Source: Phycisphaeraceae bacterium
Lineage (GTDB): Bacteria > Planctomycetota > Phycisphaerae > Phycisphaerales > Phycisphaeraceae
Reading direction: 5' to 3'
Assembly: GCA_020831765.1 (NCBI GenBank)
Contig: JAFIFY010000008.1
Span: 1 to 48,630 of the forward strand
Length of the DNA: 48,630 nt
A program made the position numbers and the translations under genes. The notes beneath the pieces were generated by a model. That model was not told the origin of the DNA and made no database searches. It saw nothing but the letters and a program-made list of their open reading frames with translations. Positions 7,345 to 15,410 of the stretch are shown one piece after another; within the stretch, counting starts at the first letter, position 1; each line of letters begins with the position of its first letter.

Positions 7345-8349
7345 ATGACAATCCTGCAAAGTGATGTTTTTCCCGCGCTTGCGGCGAAGGATGAACCGGT
7401 TTCGACCTTGGTTTATGTCTCCGGGGGTGGTCGCTTCGGCAATCAGTTATCGGTCTTCTCGCACCTGATCGCCTTGGCCTGCGAGTACCCCCATCTTCGC
7501 ATTTTGCAGTATAAGTTTTGGCCATATGCAAATTTATGTGAAGGTACCGCACTCAATCCCTCCTGCCGCTTTCCCGCCCCGCCGCCGACCCGTAGCCCTT
7601 GGTTGCCGCGACTTGCCGAAGGGGCTCGAAAGTCGTTCCCGAAGCTCTACGGCCATTACGGGCAGGTCGCCATCGAGAGACTGCTTCGGAGACAGGTCAT
7701 TGCGGACCGTAAATTTGACCAGCCCTGGCTGCTGGATTCGAGCAACATTCAAGATTTTCTTGCGCGGCTGAGGCCGGGCTTTCAGTTCATTGCCGGATTC
7801 CGCCTCCGTTGCACGCCTCTCTTTGAAAAACATCAGGCCGCCATCCGCCGCTTTCTTCAGCCGGCAATGCCGTATCGCGCTCAGTCCGAGGCGTTCCTCG
7901 CCCCGTTGCGCCGGCGGTATGAGAAGCTTGTCGGCCTGATGATCCGCCAGACCGACTATCGCACCTTCCGTGATGGGCGATACTTCATGGACACCGAGCA
8001 ATATCGGGTTCTGGTCCACCAGATTCTCGATCGCTTCGGCCCCGACACGGGCATCGTGGCCGCTTCGGATGAACCGCAGGTGCCCGATGCTTTTGCCGGT
8101 TTGCCGGTTCATCTTTGCAGTGGCGCTGCCGGTCTGGGCGGGCATTACATCGAGTCCTTCACCCAGCTTGGCATGTGCGATGCCGTGGTCAGTGTGCCCA
8201 GCACCTTCTCGCTCTGGGCCACGTTCATGGGTCGCACGCCGCTGCTCATGCTCCCCGCCGGCCGACCCGATCTCGATGCGGCCGTCTGGATGGATTCGGC
8301 CATGATCGAGGGCCGTCACCGACCCGAGTTGGCAACGTTCCTGTATTAG
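7345..8349 (+). CDS. Fucosyltransferase-like (GT11-type) glycosyltransferase
   Basis: This encodes 334 residues from the ATG at 7345, which follows a purine-rich GAGAGAGAG. Near the N-terminus it has GGGRFGNQLSVF, equivalent to the GGLGNQ motif of alpha-1,2-fucosyltransferases. In the middle there is an IRQTDYRTF segment in the position of the family's HxRRGDY donor-binding motif. Near the C-terminus a VSVPSTFSLWATFMG segment corresponds to the conserved STFSWW region. The order and spacing support a GT-B fold enzyme that transfers a deoxyhexose to a glycan, but the RRGD motif is altered, so donor specificity is uncertain. It is likely cytoplasmic and lies 46 bases upstream of an FkbM methyltransferase, suggesting a shared glycan pathway. 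A good promoter lies at 7181. Confidence 0.72.
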   Translation: MTILQSDVFPALAAKDEPVSTLVYVSGGGRFGNQLSVFSHLIALACEYPHLRILQYKFWPYANLCEGTALNPSCRFPAPPPTRSPWLPRLAEGARKSFPKLYGHYGQVAIERLLRRQVIADRKFDQPWLLDSSNIQDFLARLRPGFQFIAGFRLRCTPLFEKHQAAIRRFLQPAMPYRAQSEAFLAPLRRRYEKLVGLMIRQTDYRTFRDGRYFMDTEQYRVLVHQILDRFGPDTGIVAASDEPQVPDAFAGLPVHLCSGAAGLGGHYIESFTQLGMCDAVVSVPSTFSLWATFMGRTPLLMLPAGRPDLDAAVWMDSAMIEGRHRPELATFLY

Positions 8350-8395
8350 CGGTAAAACCGACCTTTCGGTCGATATCGGCTCTCAGGAACGACCC

Positions 8396-9463
8396 ATGGC
8401 CTTCGGGCGACTCAAGACTGCGTTGAAGAATGTCCCGTTCCTGGGCCGCATCCTGCGATTTCTGAAGCTGTCAAGTCCAGGGCGGTGGATTTTCAAGCCT
8501 CGCTATCTCACCTGGACATCGGATCGCCAGATCACATCCCAATTGCCCGGCGGTTTTCGGCCTTATCTGGGCTATGTTCGGCTTTGGCGTCGAATCCTGG
8601 GCGATGATCGGCAGGTTGAGATTCCCGGTGCGATCCAATTCTTCGCGCTGACCCGATGGCTGCGTTCGCTGTTCGGCCGGCTCTCTGAAGGGCGCATAAC
8701 GATTCTCGGTCGCATTGTTCATGTGGACTTTGCCGATCCGCGATTCCAGGCGGTGATCAGTGAGCAGCGCCATCCCGGCCCGGAACTTTCCTGGCTGGTT
8801 GATCGGTTGCGGCCTGGCGATACCTTGCTCGACATCGGAGCCAATCACGGCAGCTTTTCGATTGTGGCCACGACCCAGCTCGGTGCCGAGGGAGCCATCT
8901 ACGCCTTTGAACCTCAGCCTCGACTCAATGCGTTGGTCAAACGATCGCTGAACGATGGTCCCGTCCGTTGCTGGAGGGTTTTCGATTGCGCGCTGGGCGC
9001 TGAGCGGGGGACGTTCGAGCTCTTTGTTCCCCTCGACTCCTCCGGCGGCGCATCGCTTTCAGCCATTCGCCAGGCACAACTCGTCGTCGGGCGGTCGATC
9101 GAGGTTCAGGTACGGACGCTCGATGAGGTTGCCCGGGAGTTGGAGATTCGCGGCGGGGTGACCATCAAGCTGGATGTGGAAGGACATGAGACCGCCGTAT
9201 TGCGGGGCGGGAAGGCGTTTCTGGCCCGCTATCAGCCGCCCATCATCTGTGAGCTCAACCGCAAGGCGATGGGGCATGCCGATTACTCGCCGGCGCTATT
9301 CATCGAGTCGGCGAAGCAGGCGGGGTATCGGTCGTTTCGCGACCTCGGCCGGCCGCGGGATATCCAGCCCATCGAGAAGCTCAACGATGCCGATGGTCGA
9401 AACATTGTGCTGCTGCCCGATGATCCGATGGCGTCGCCGCAAGCGCAAGAAGCCGGCCATTAA
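8396..9463 (+). CDS. FkbM-family methyltransferase
   Basis: This encodes 355 residues. The ATG at 8396 has AGGAA 6 bases upstream. After a basic N-terminal part of about 130 residues, a Rossmann-type SAM-binding core begins with LLDIGANHGSFS (motif I), followed by IYAFEPQP (acidic end of strand 2). A later IKLDVEGHE segment is the FkbM signature, followed by PPIICELN. FkbM proteins O-methylate sugars or polyketides; beside glycosyltransferases a sugar substrate is likely. The gene follows the fucosyltransferase-like gene by 46 bases and is probably cotranscribed. It converges with the glycosyltransferase at 9485, with 21 bases between the stops. No signal peptide is seen. Confidence 0.88.
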   Translation: MAFGRLKTALKNVPFLGRILRFLKLSSPGRWIFKPRYLTWTSDRQITSQLPGGFRPYLGYVRLWRRILGDDRQVEIPGAIQFFALTRWLRSLFGRLSEGRITILGRIVHVDFADPRFQAVISEQRHPGPELSWLVDRLRPGDTLLDIGANHGSFSIVATTQLGAEGAIYAFEPQPRLNALVKRSLNDGPVRCWRVFDCALGAERGTFELFVPLDSSGGASLSAIRQAQLVVGRSIEVQVRTLDEVARELEIRGGVTIKLDVEGHETAVLRGGKAFLARYQPPIICELNRKAMGHADYSPALFIESAKQAGYRSFRDLGRPRDIQPIEKLNDADGRNIVLLPDDPMASPQAQEAGH

Positions 9464-9484
9464 TGCGGGCCACGCAGCCGACGA

Positions 9485-10789
9485 TCACGACACTCTGCCC
9501 AGCCAGTGCGAAAGTCTGGGCACGGCCTGGAGCATGCGCTCGGCGATGGGCGTGTTTCGCGTGTAGGCCATCAGCATCTCCTTCCGCGAGGGTGTGCCCA
9601 CCAGCTCGCGCATCTTTTGCCGGGCGAAGTCGGCATCCACCCGTGTGGTCAGACCCAGCTTCGACTCGATCCCACGGCGAAGCTCATCGCGATTCTCGGT
9701 GGCCAACGCCAACTTGCCGACCTCGACGGCGATCGCGGCGACCTTCAGCCGCTCGTAACGTTCGACGATCCGCTCCCGACACTGTGCGGAGATGGCGCGG
9801 CGGAGGTCCGCCGATCGCCACAGTTCGATCAGCGCATCGCCAAGATTGCTGCGCGATGCGGCCACCAGGCCGCCCCGACGGTGCTCCACGACCTCCACCT
9901 GGCTGTTGCTGCGATGCGGCGTGGCACAGGTCACCACGGGCAATCCACACATCATCGCCTCGACCAGCACATTGCCGAAGCTTTCCCCGATATCCGCGGC
10001 ATGCAGAAAGCAATCGGCCGCCGAGTAGATCGTGCTGAGGCGCTGATCATCGGTGGTCATCGGCAGTTCAGTGATGCGCTTGCGGATGCCCGGCTCGACC
10101 GCTTGGACCTGCTTCTGAATCAGACTGGATGGTCCGACCAGCAGCAGGCGTGCCTCGGGATCGAGCCTTGCGAGTTGGACGAAAGCGCTGATATTGGCCG
10201 GATCCCACTTCGAGGGACTGGGCTGGCCGATGCGAAGGCAGACGAACGCACCGGGCTCGATTCGCAGCTCACGGCGGAAGTCGGCGATTTGACCATCCGA
10301 AGCGCGGCCGAACGCATCCGGGTCCACCACGTTGGGCAGCACGATACCCAGTGGTTCCCGCTGCCGCCGCGCAAGACAGCGACGCCAACGCCAGAGGCAC
10401 CAGCATGTCATGTGCTGATGGATATCGATCAGGTCGCCACCCTCGGAGAAATCCACTCGCGAGAACACATTCTTCTCGATCACGCGGTTGTTCGGCCGCT
10501 TGAGCGCCTTGAGCACGCGGGTCTCGACGGGCTTGGTCAGTCCGTCGCGGTGGATATGGATGATCTGGGGGTCGAACGCGCGGGCTTTTTCCAGGGCCGG
10601 TTCGAGGCCCGCTTCAGCGGTACACACACCGATGCCCCGCTGCTCGATGAACGATTGCCGCTCGCCGCCGGCCAGGTAGCCCAGCACCATGGAGTCATGC
10701 CCAAGGTCGCGATACGCGATCGAGAAATTCTGGGCCATTCGCTGAACCCCGCCGCGCTTGAGATTGCGGACCACCGTCAGGATTCGCAT
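9485..10789 (-). CDS. GT4-family glycosyltransferase
   Basis: This encodes 434 residues from the ATG at 10789, which has GGAG 6 bases upstream; the open frame continues further upstream but the codons there are implausible. The protein starts with MRILTVVRNLKRGGVQR, the Gly-rich loop typical of GT-B family 4 acceptor domains. The C-terminal half contains a LRIGQPSPSKWDP segment in the place of the usual GR-K motif and a GESFGNVLVEAMMCGLPVV segment, the E-x7-E nucleotide-sugar binding motif. A C-terminal helical extension of about 60 residues follows. The role is transfer of a sugar from an NDP-sugar to a glycan. It is divergent from the NAPRT gene and convergent with fkbM, so it has its own promoter. 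Acceptor unknown. Confidence 0.88.
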   Translation of the reverse strand: MRILTVVRNLKRGGVQRMAQNFSIAYRDLGHDSMVLGYLAGGERQSFIEQRGIGVCTAEAGLEPALEKARAFDPQIIHIHRDGLTKPVETRVLKALKRPNNRVIEKNVFSRVDFSEGGDLIDIHQHMTCWCLWRWRRCLARRQREPLGIVLPNVVDPDAFGRASDGQIADFRRELRIEPGAFVCLRIGQPSPSKWDPANISAFVQLARLDPEARLLLVGPSSLIQKQVQAVEPGIRKRITELPMTTDDQRLSTIYSAADCFLHAADIGESFGNVLVEAMMCGLPVVTCATPHRSNSQVEVVEHRRGGLVAASRSNLGDALIELWRSADLRRAISAQCRERIVERYERLKVAAIAVEVGKLALATENRDELRRGIESKLGLTTRVDADFARQKMRELVGTPSRKEMLMAYTRNTPIAERMLQAVPRLSHWLGRVS

Positions 10790-11024
10790 GAACGACTCCA
10801 AGCCATCAAAGGCCTGGCCAAGGTACTGGCCGCGCGGCCGTCGAGCAAATGGCCGGTGGGGCAGTCTGCCCGCGGCCTTGATGCGAGGCGGACCGGTTCG
10901 CTTGGCGCAGTGCCGGGGCCAGGTGCGGGCCGCTGGATATTGGATGGCGAAGACGGGGGCGATCGGTTGCCTGCGATATGGGCTCGGATGCGATTGGCCC
11001 CGGCGGTGGCTGTGGGGCGGTACC

Positions 11025-12584
11025 ATGAGGGGCATGGCACGGATGGTTCGCAACATTCTCAGTTCGCCGCTGCTCACGGATTTTTATCAGTTGACGATGG
11101 TCTATGGCTTCTGGAAGCGCCGGCGTGCTGAGCAACGCGCGGTGTATAACCTCTTTTTCCGCACCAATCCATTTGAAGGTGGTTATGCGCTGGTGGCCGG
11201 GCTTGCCGATGTGCTGACCATCGTCGAGCATGCGCGTTTCGAGGATGAAGACCTGGCGTTTCTGGAGTCTCAACGCGGGGCGGATGATGCTCCGCTTTTC
11301 GAACCCGCCTTCATGGAATACCTGCGCGATCTGCGCTGGTCGGTCGATATCGATGCCATGCCGGAGGGAACTGTGGCCTTCGCCCCCGAGCCGCTGCTTC
11401 GGGTGACCGGTCCGCTGGCCCAGGCGCAGCTCCTTGAGACAGCGCTGCTTAATGTGATCAACTTCCAGACCCTGATCGCGACCAAGGCGGCGCGTGTCTG
11501 CCAGGCGGCGGGTGATGATCCCGTGCTGGAGTTCGGCCTCCGCCGCGCCCAGGGTGTTGATGGCGGCATGGCCGCGAGCCGCGCGGCGTACATTGGTGGA
11601 TGTCATGCCACCAGCAACGTCCTGGCCGGCCAGCGATTCGGCATCCCCGTCAAGGGCACCCACGCACACTCCTGGGTCATGTCCTTCCGCGATGAGGAAG
11701 ATGCCTTTGCCGCGTGGGCCAAGGCCATGCCGGGCAATTGCATTCTGCTCGTGGACACCTATGACACGCTCGAGGGCGTTCGCAAGGCCGCGGAACTTGG
11801 CGTGAAGCTACGCGGCCAAGGACGAAGCCTCGATGGCATCCGCCTGGATTCCGGCGACCTGGCTTATCTGAGCATCGAAGCCAGACGGATTCTCGATCAG
11901 GCCGGTCTGACGAGCACGCGCATCGTCGCTTCATCGGAGATCGATGAACACCTGATCGCGAGTCTCAAGCAGCAGGGGGCGAGGATCGATGTCTGGGGCG
12001 TGGGAACCCGGCTGGTCACGGGCCACCAGCAGGCAGCGCTGGGCGGAGTCTACAAACTCGCGGCCATCGAACGCAACGGCGCGTGGGATCCCGTGGTGAA
12101 GATTTCCGATAGCGCCGTCAAGACCAGCACGCCCGGAAGGGTGGGTGTGCGGCGATACCACGACCAGGAGCGATTCATCGCCGACTGCATCCACGATCTC
12201 GATATGCCGCCGGCTCAGCCGGTTGAGATTGTCGATCCGCTCGATGCCACACGTCGCAAGCGAATCGTCGGCTCGGAATCTTTCGGCGAGTTGCTTGTGC
12301 CGGCGGTGCGCCAGGGTGAAGTGGTCTGCCAGCGCCCCGGCCTGGCCGCCATCCGCCAACGGGCCCGCGAAGAACTGGCCATGCTGCACCCGACGATCCG
12401 AAGACTGGTCAACCCTCACAGCTACCCCGCCGGCCTGGAACGACACCTCTACGACCGCAAGCTGGACCTTATCCTCCGCACCCGCGAACAAACCGGCCGC
12501 GGCGGGGAACAAGCCGAAGGAAGCCATGCGGACTCGTGGAATGCCCAGAAGCAGGGCGAGATTTCCAGCGATGCGGAGCGATAG
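11025..12584 (+). CDS. pncB: Nicotinate phosphoribosyltransferase
   Basis: This encodes about 519 residues if the ATG at 11025 is used; ATGs at 11034 and 11043 are in frame and the last gives the usual family N-terminus (LLTDFYQLTM). The enzyme joins nicotinate and PRPP, with ATP, to give nicotinate mononucleotide in NAD salvage, in the cytoplasm. Visible signatures are LTDFYQLTMVYGFW, the ELAL/LLN segment, GLRRAQGVDGG, GTHAHSWVM (containing the His that is phosphorylated in the family), DTYDTLEGV, IRLDSGDLAYLS and WGVGTRLVTG. Length and motif order fit the NAPRT family over its full length. A polar C-terminal tail of about 30 residues is extra. It is divergent from the GT4 gene with a 235-base spacer and is followed by a cyclophilin gene after 153 bases. 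Confidence 0.93.
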   Translation: MRGMARMVRNILSSPLLTDFYQLTMVYGFWKRRRAEQRAVYNLFFRTNPFEGGYALVAGLADVLTIVEHARFEDEDLAFLESQRGADDAPLFEPAFMEYLRDLRWSVDIDAMPEGTVAFAPEPLLRVTGPLAQAQLLETALLNVINFQTLIATKAARVCQAAGDDPVLEFGLRRAQGVDGGMAASRAAYIGGCHATSNVLAGQRFGIPVKGTHAHSWVMSFRDEEDAFAAWAKAMPGNCILLVDTYDTLEGVRKAAELGVKLRGQGRSLDGIRLDSGDLAYLSIEARRILDQAGLTSTRIVASSEIDEHLIASLKQQGARIDVWGVGTRLVTGHQQAALGGVYKLAAIERNGAWDPVVKISDSAVKTSTPGRVGVRRYHDQERFIADCIHDLDMPPAQPVEIVDPLDATRRKRIVGSESFGELLVPAVRQGEVVCQRPGLAAIRQRAREELAMLHPTIRRLVNPHSYPAGLERHLYDRKLDLILRTREQTGRGGEQAEGSHADSWNAQKQGEISSDAER

Positions 12585-12737
12585 GGCTGTCGGGACGCGG
12601 AGGGGGATCGGTCAGGACCATGGCGATGAACGTTTCGGTGTCAGAGTCGGCGGCCGTAACCCGCTATCATGGCGCGTCGGCATTGGCGATTGTGCCGGGC
12701 CGTGTTTCATGCGAGTGATTACCCAAGGAGTGAACCG

Positions 12738-13250
12738 TTGAGTTTTACCGTGAAAGTTGAGACTTCGGCCGGCGGCTTTGAGCTTGAGCTTCTGGAAGAG
12801 TGGGCGCCCAAGGGCGTTGCGCGTTTTCGCGAGATGATCGAGGCCGGGTTGCTGGATGCCTGCCGGTTTTTCCGGGTTGTGCCCGGGTTCATTGTCCAGT
12901 TCGGCATTCCGGCCGATCCGGCGACGGCTTCACAGTGGCGCGGCCGCACGATCAAGGACGATCCGGTCACCCAGACCAACGCCCGGGGTACGCTCACCTT
13001 CGCCACGAGCGGCCGCGACTCCCGGACGACCCAGCTCTTCATCAACTTCAAGGACAATAAGTTCCTCGACAGCCAGGGCTTCTCGCCCATCGGCCGCGTC
13101 ACCAGCGGGATGGAAGTCGTGGACAAGCTGCACGCCGGCTACGGCGAAAAGCCGGACCAGATGCGCATCCAGCGAGAAGGCAACGACTACCTCGAGCGCG
13201 AGTTTCCCAAGCTCGATTACATCGTCTCGGCCACCATCGTCGAATCATGA
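12738..13250 (+). CDS. Cyclophilin-type peptidyl-prolyl isomerase
   Basis: This encodes 170 residues from a TTG at 12738, chosen because AAGGAG lies 7 bases upstream and because family similarity (TVKVETSAGGFELELLEEWAP) begins here. The protein is a single compact cyclophilin domain: ARFREMIEAG, FFRVVPGFIVQFG (with the catalytic Arg and the hydrophobic pocket), RGTLTFATSGRDSRTTQLFIN (Gln and Phe of the active site) and FSPIGRVTSGMEVVDKL. It catalyses cis-trans isomerisation at proline. No signal peptide is present, so a cytoplasmic enzyme is expected. It stands 153 bases after the NAPRT gene, probably with its own transcript, and is followed by a 19-base palindrome 5 bases after the stop. Confidence 0.93.
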   Translation: MSFTVKVETSAGGFELELLEEWAPKGVARFREMIEAGLLDACRFFRVVPGFIVQFGIPADPATASQWRGRTIKDDPVTQTNARGTLTFATSGRDSRTTQLFINFKDNKFLDSQGFSPIGRVTSGMEVVDKLHAGYGEKPDQMRIQREGNDYLEREFPKLDYIVSATIVES

Positions 13251-13254
13251 ACGA

Positions 13255-13273
13255 TTGACTGATCATCAGTCAA
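13255..13273. promoter_or_regulatory. 19-base perfect palindrome
   Basis: TTGACTGATCATCAGTCAA reads the same on both strands apart from its central base. It begins 5 bases after the cyclophilin stop. It has no T-run, so it is either an mRNA-stabilising hairpin or weak terminator, or a DNA site for a dimeric regulator acting on the STAS gene downstream. Confidence 0.5.
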
Positions 13274-13357
13274 GGCGAGTGCCGTCTGGCGCGGCGGTAT
13301 TGATTGCGCCCTCTGGGACATCATCAAATTGCCATTACCGGACTTTGGGGCCGGTGA

Positions 13358-13375
13358 ACCGTTCAGTCGAACGGT
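13358..13375 (+). other. Hairpin in the STAS gene leader
   Basis: ACCGTTC (13358-13364) and GAACGGT (13369-13375) pair perfectly around a 4-base loop, about 50 bases ahead of the STAS gene start. It could stabilise the transcript or influence translation. No known motif is recognised. Confidence 0.35.
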
Positions 13376-13426
13376 CCGAATTTCGATGAAACGTTGACGG
13401 CGGCGCATGCCCCATCGGAGCTGGAA

Positions 13427-13810
13427 GTGACCAACGCCAATATCGAGATCGAACAGGACCGCTCGTTCGTTGTTGCCCGCATGCACGATGAGCATGTGAC
13501 CCATTGCATGGCCGAGGAGTTGATCGAGATGCTGCGTTCGGCGATGCGCTTCGATAACGCCACGCAGTTCCTGATCGACCTGACGGCGGTCAAGTTCCTC
13601 AGTTCGGCGTGCCTGGGCGCGCTGGTTGAGTTCCTTCAGGATGTCGAATCGGTCAAGGGACGACTGGCCATCTGCGGCGCATCCAACGATGTAACGTTTC
13701 TATTCAAGGTAACCCGGCTGGATACACTGTTTCCCCTGTTCGAAGATGAATCCGATGCCCGCGAAAACCTGGGCGATCGATCCATCATCAACAGCGGCCA
13801 ACGATACTGA
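13427..13810 (+). CDS. STAS-domain protein (anti-sigma factor antagonist type)
   Basis: This encodes 127 residues from a GTG at 13427 with GGAG 6 bases upstream; a TTG at 13394 would add 11 residues but lacks a good site. The whole protein is one STAS domain of the SpoIIAA/RsbV kind: an N-terminal strand, a helix (CMAEELIEMLRSAM), the LIDLTAVKFLSSACLGALVEFL segment with the Ser-Ser pair where family members are phosphorylated, and a C-terminal helix pair. Family members bind an anti-sigma kinase when unphosphorylated and so release a sigma factor. No anti-sigma kinase or sigma gene is adjacent, so the partner must be elsewhere. It is followed by the candidate small RNA region. Confidence 0.85.
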   Translation: MTNANIEIEQDRSFVVARMHDEHVTHCMAEELIEMLRSAMRFDNATQFLIDLTAVKFLSSACLGALVEFLQDVESVKGRLAICGASNDVTFLFKVTRLDTLFPLFEDESDARENLGDRSIINSGQRY

Positions 13811-14009
13811 CCCCCCGGAAGTTCCGGACCTTCGGGAGTAGATTGCTCGGAACTCACCGACTGGTATCGGGTTACCGCATCGTTGGCCGGCGAGCTCGAG
13901 TTCGGATCATCGTTGCGCTTCGGCCGCGCAACGGTCTGCCTGCTTCAGGGGACGACGACGAGGAGATTTCCGAGCTTGCCGGACCCTGGTATTTGGCGAC
14001 GCGAACGGT

Positions 14010-14015
14010 TAGAAT
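14010..14015 (+). promoter_or_regulatory. -10 box of candidate small RNA
   Basis: TAGAAT matches the sigma70 -10 consensus at 5 of 6 positions. The -35 region at 17 bases (TGGTAT) is poor. Transcription would begin near 14022. Confidence 0.35.
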
Positions 14016-14021
14016 AAAGAG

Positions 14022-14205
14022 CGATGAGTGTGCTGTTCGGCCGGACGGGGGCCTCCGGACGGCGGCCCATCGGGTCAGGAAACTCTCTGCCGGAGTCCAT
14101 TCCAGCACCCGCCTTCCATTGGGCGGGTCAGCGAACCATCGCGGGAACCATCGGCTCCGGTTCACGATAAAGCCCGGCGCGTTTCTCAGCGCACCGGGCT
14201 TTTTG
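14022..14205 (+). ncRNA. Candidate orphan small RNA of about 180 nt
   Basis: The segment has a -10 box (TAGAAT at 14010) at one end and a strong intrinsic terminator at the other, with no plausible protein gene between them. It can form several local hairpins: ACCCGCC (14107-14113) with GGCGGGT (14122-14128), GAACC (14133-14137) with GGTTC (14159-14163), and GC-rich pairings around 14035-14070. It ends with the terminator at 14169-14204. No gene follows on the same strand for 5 kb, so it is not a leader. I compared it by eye with SRP RNA, 6S RNA, RNase P RNA and tmRNA signatures and found no match. Existence as a transcript is inferred. Confidence 0.4.
14169..14204 (+). terminator. Strong intrinsic terminator, possibly bidirectional
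   Basis: AAAGCCCGG (14169-14177) pairs with CCGGGCTTT (14194-14202), extended by an inner GCG/CGC pairing, and is followed by further T residues on the plus strand. On the minus strand the stem is followed by TTTAT and lies about 64 bases after the protease gene's stop, so it may serve both strands. Confidence 0.8.
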
Positions 14206-14267
14206 CATTCAAGGTGATCGCGATCAGGAGGGGCTTGCGGCGAAACCTCGCTCACCGGGAGCCCGGG

Positions 14268-15410
14268 TCAGGAATCATCGGCCTCGTTGGCTTTGGCTTC
14301 GCCGTCGGCCGACCGGCCTTCCTCATCGTTCTCCTGAGCGCCGGTGTATGGCGGCTCGAGGTAGCGGATGCCTGTGTTGGGCTGCGTCGGATCAAACAGG
14401 TACGCGTTGCGATGCTTGAGGAAGTCGACAAGGTCCGATGATGGGATGCCGAAGGCAAGTCCCTGGAAGAAGGTGAAGCCGGCACACACCACGCCGACCA
14501 CTTCGCCGCGCGCGTTGAACATCGGCCCGCCACTGTTGCCGGGATTGATGGCCGCGTCCGTCTGGATGAAGCGGAGATGGCCGAGCGTTCGTGTTGTCGA
14601 GCTGACGATGCCCTGGGTGACCGTGCGTTCAAGTCCCAGTGGGTTGCCGATGGCAAAAACCAGGTCGCCCTGGCGGACTTCCTCGCTGGAGATCACCAGC
14701 GGATTGGGCTTGAAGTCCTTGAGGTCTTCCGGGTCGATCTGCAGCAGGGCCAGATCACGAAGCGGGTGCAGCGCCAGGATGCGCACGTTGCGGAAGTCGC
14801 GTTTCTCATAACCTGTCGGCCTACGCTCGAACATGGTCACCGAGACGCGTGTCTCATTTTCGACCACGTGGTAGTTCGAGATGATGTGGCCTCGGTCGCT
14901 GATGAAGAAGCCACTGCCCACGCCGCCGGGCGTGCGGATCATCACGATCGAATCGCCGAACTGGCTGACCAGATCGCGGACGGATCCGCCCTCGAGCTTG
15001 CCGACGGTGTAAATGTCCGAAGATTCGAGCCGGCTCTCATCAACCGGCGCGCCATCAGTGCCGGCGCTTCGCACCGAGGCGACGCGCGCGGTTGGCAGGA
15101 CCAGCACATCGTGCCCAAGGTCCAGCGCAAGATTCTCGCGATTCTGCCGAAGCAACGTCGCCATGATCCTCGCGCCGCCGACCAGTTCGACATTCACAAT
15201 GGTTCCGGGAGCGATTTCCTCCATGGCCGGCCCGAACTCAAATACAGGCCCATCGGCCACGGTGCGGGTCGTCGGTTCGGCCGGTGGCGGGGCGATCGGC
15301 TCGGCCGCCATGGCGCGGACCGGCAACCGTTCGTATCCCATGTCCATGGCGATTCCGGCCGTCACCATCAGCGCGATGGCGCCGGCGATGATCCAGCGAG
15401 TGTGTCTCAT
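14268..15410 (-). CDS. HtrA/DegP-like serine protease without PDZ domain
   Basis: This encodes 380 residues. The ATG at 15410 has GGGAG 7 bases upstream and overlaps the stop of the preceding gene by 4 bases (ATGA), indicating translational coupling. An N-terminal hydrophobic segment (about residues 7-22) is a signal peptide or membrane anchor, so the protease acts in the periplasm or at the membrane. A linker and a small beta domain (about 60-130) precede the trypsin-like domain. That domain holds the catalytic His in ISNYHVVENE, the Asp in LRDLALLQI and the Ser in NPGNSGGPMF. The chain ends soon after the protease domain, with an acidic tail and no PDZ domain, unlike DegP or DegQ. Substrates are unknown; coupling to an FG-GAP protein suggests a joint envelope role. 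Confidence 0.9.
   Translation of the reverse strand: MRHTRWIIAGAIALMVTAGIAMDMGYERLPVRAMAAEPIAPPPAEPTTRTVADGPVFEFGPAMEEIAPGTIVNVELVGGARIMATLLRQNRENLALDLGHDVLVLPTARVASVRSAGTDGAPVDESRLESSDIYTVGKLEGGSVRDLVSQFGDSIVMIRTPGGVGSGFFISDRGHIISNYHVVENETRVSVTMFERRPTGYEKRDFRNVRILALHPLRDLALLQIDPEDLKDFKPNPLVISSEEVRQGDLVFAIGNPLGLERTVTQGIVSSTTRTLGHLRFIQTDAAINPGNSGGPMFNARGEVVGVVCAGFTFFQGLAFGIPSSDLVDFLKHRNAYLFDPTQPNTGIRYLEPPYTGAQENDEEGRSADGEAKANEADDS

Noticed and set aside
14022-14205. SRP RNA, 6S RNA, RNase P RNA or tmRNA
   Set aside because: The segment lacks the SRP helix 8 GGAA core, the RNase P GAGGAAAGTCC signature and a tmRNA tag frame, and its ends do not pair as in 6S RNA. It is kept only as an unclassified candidate.
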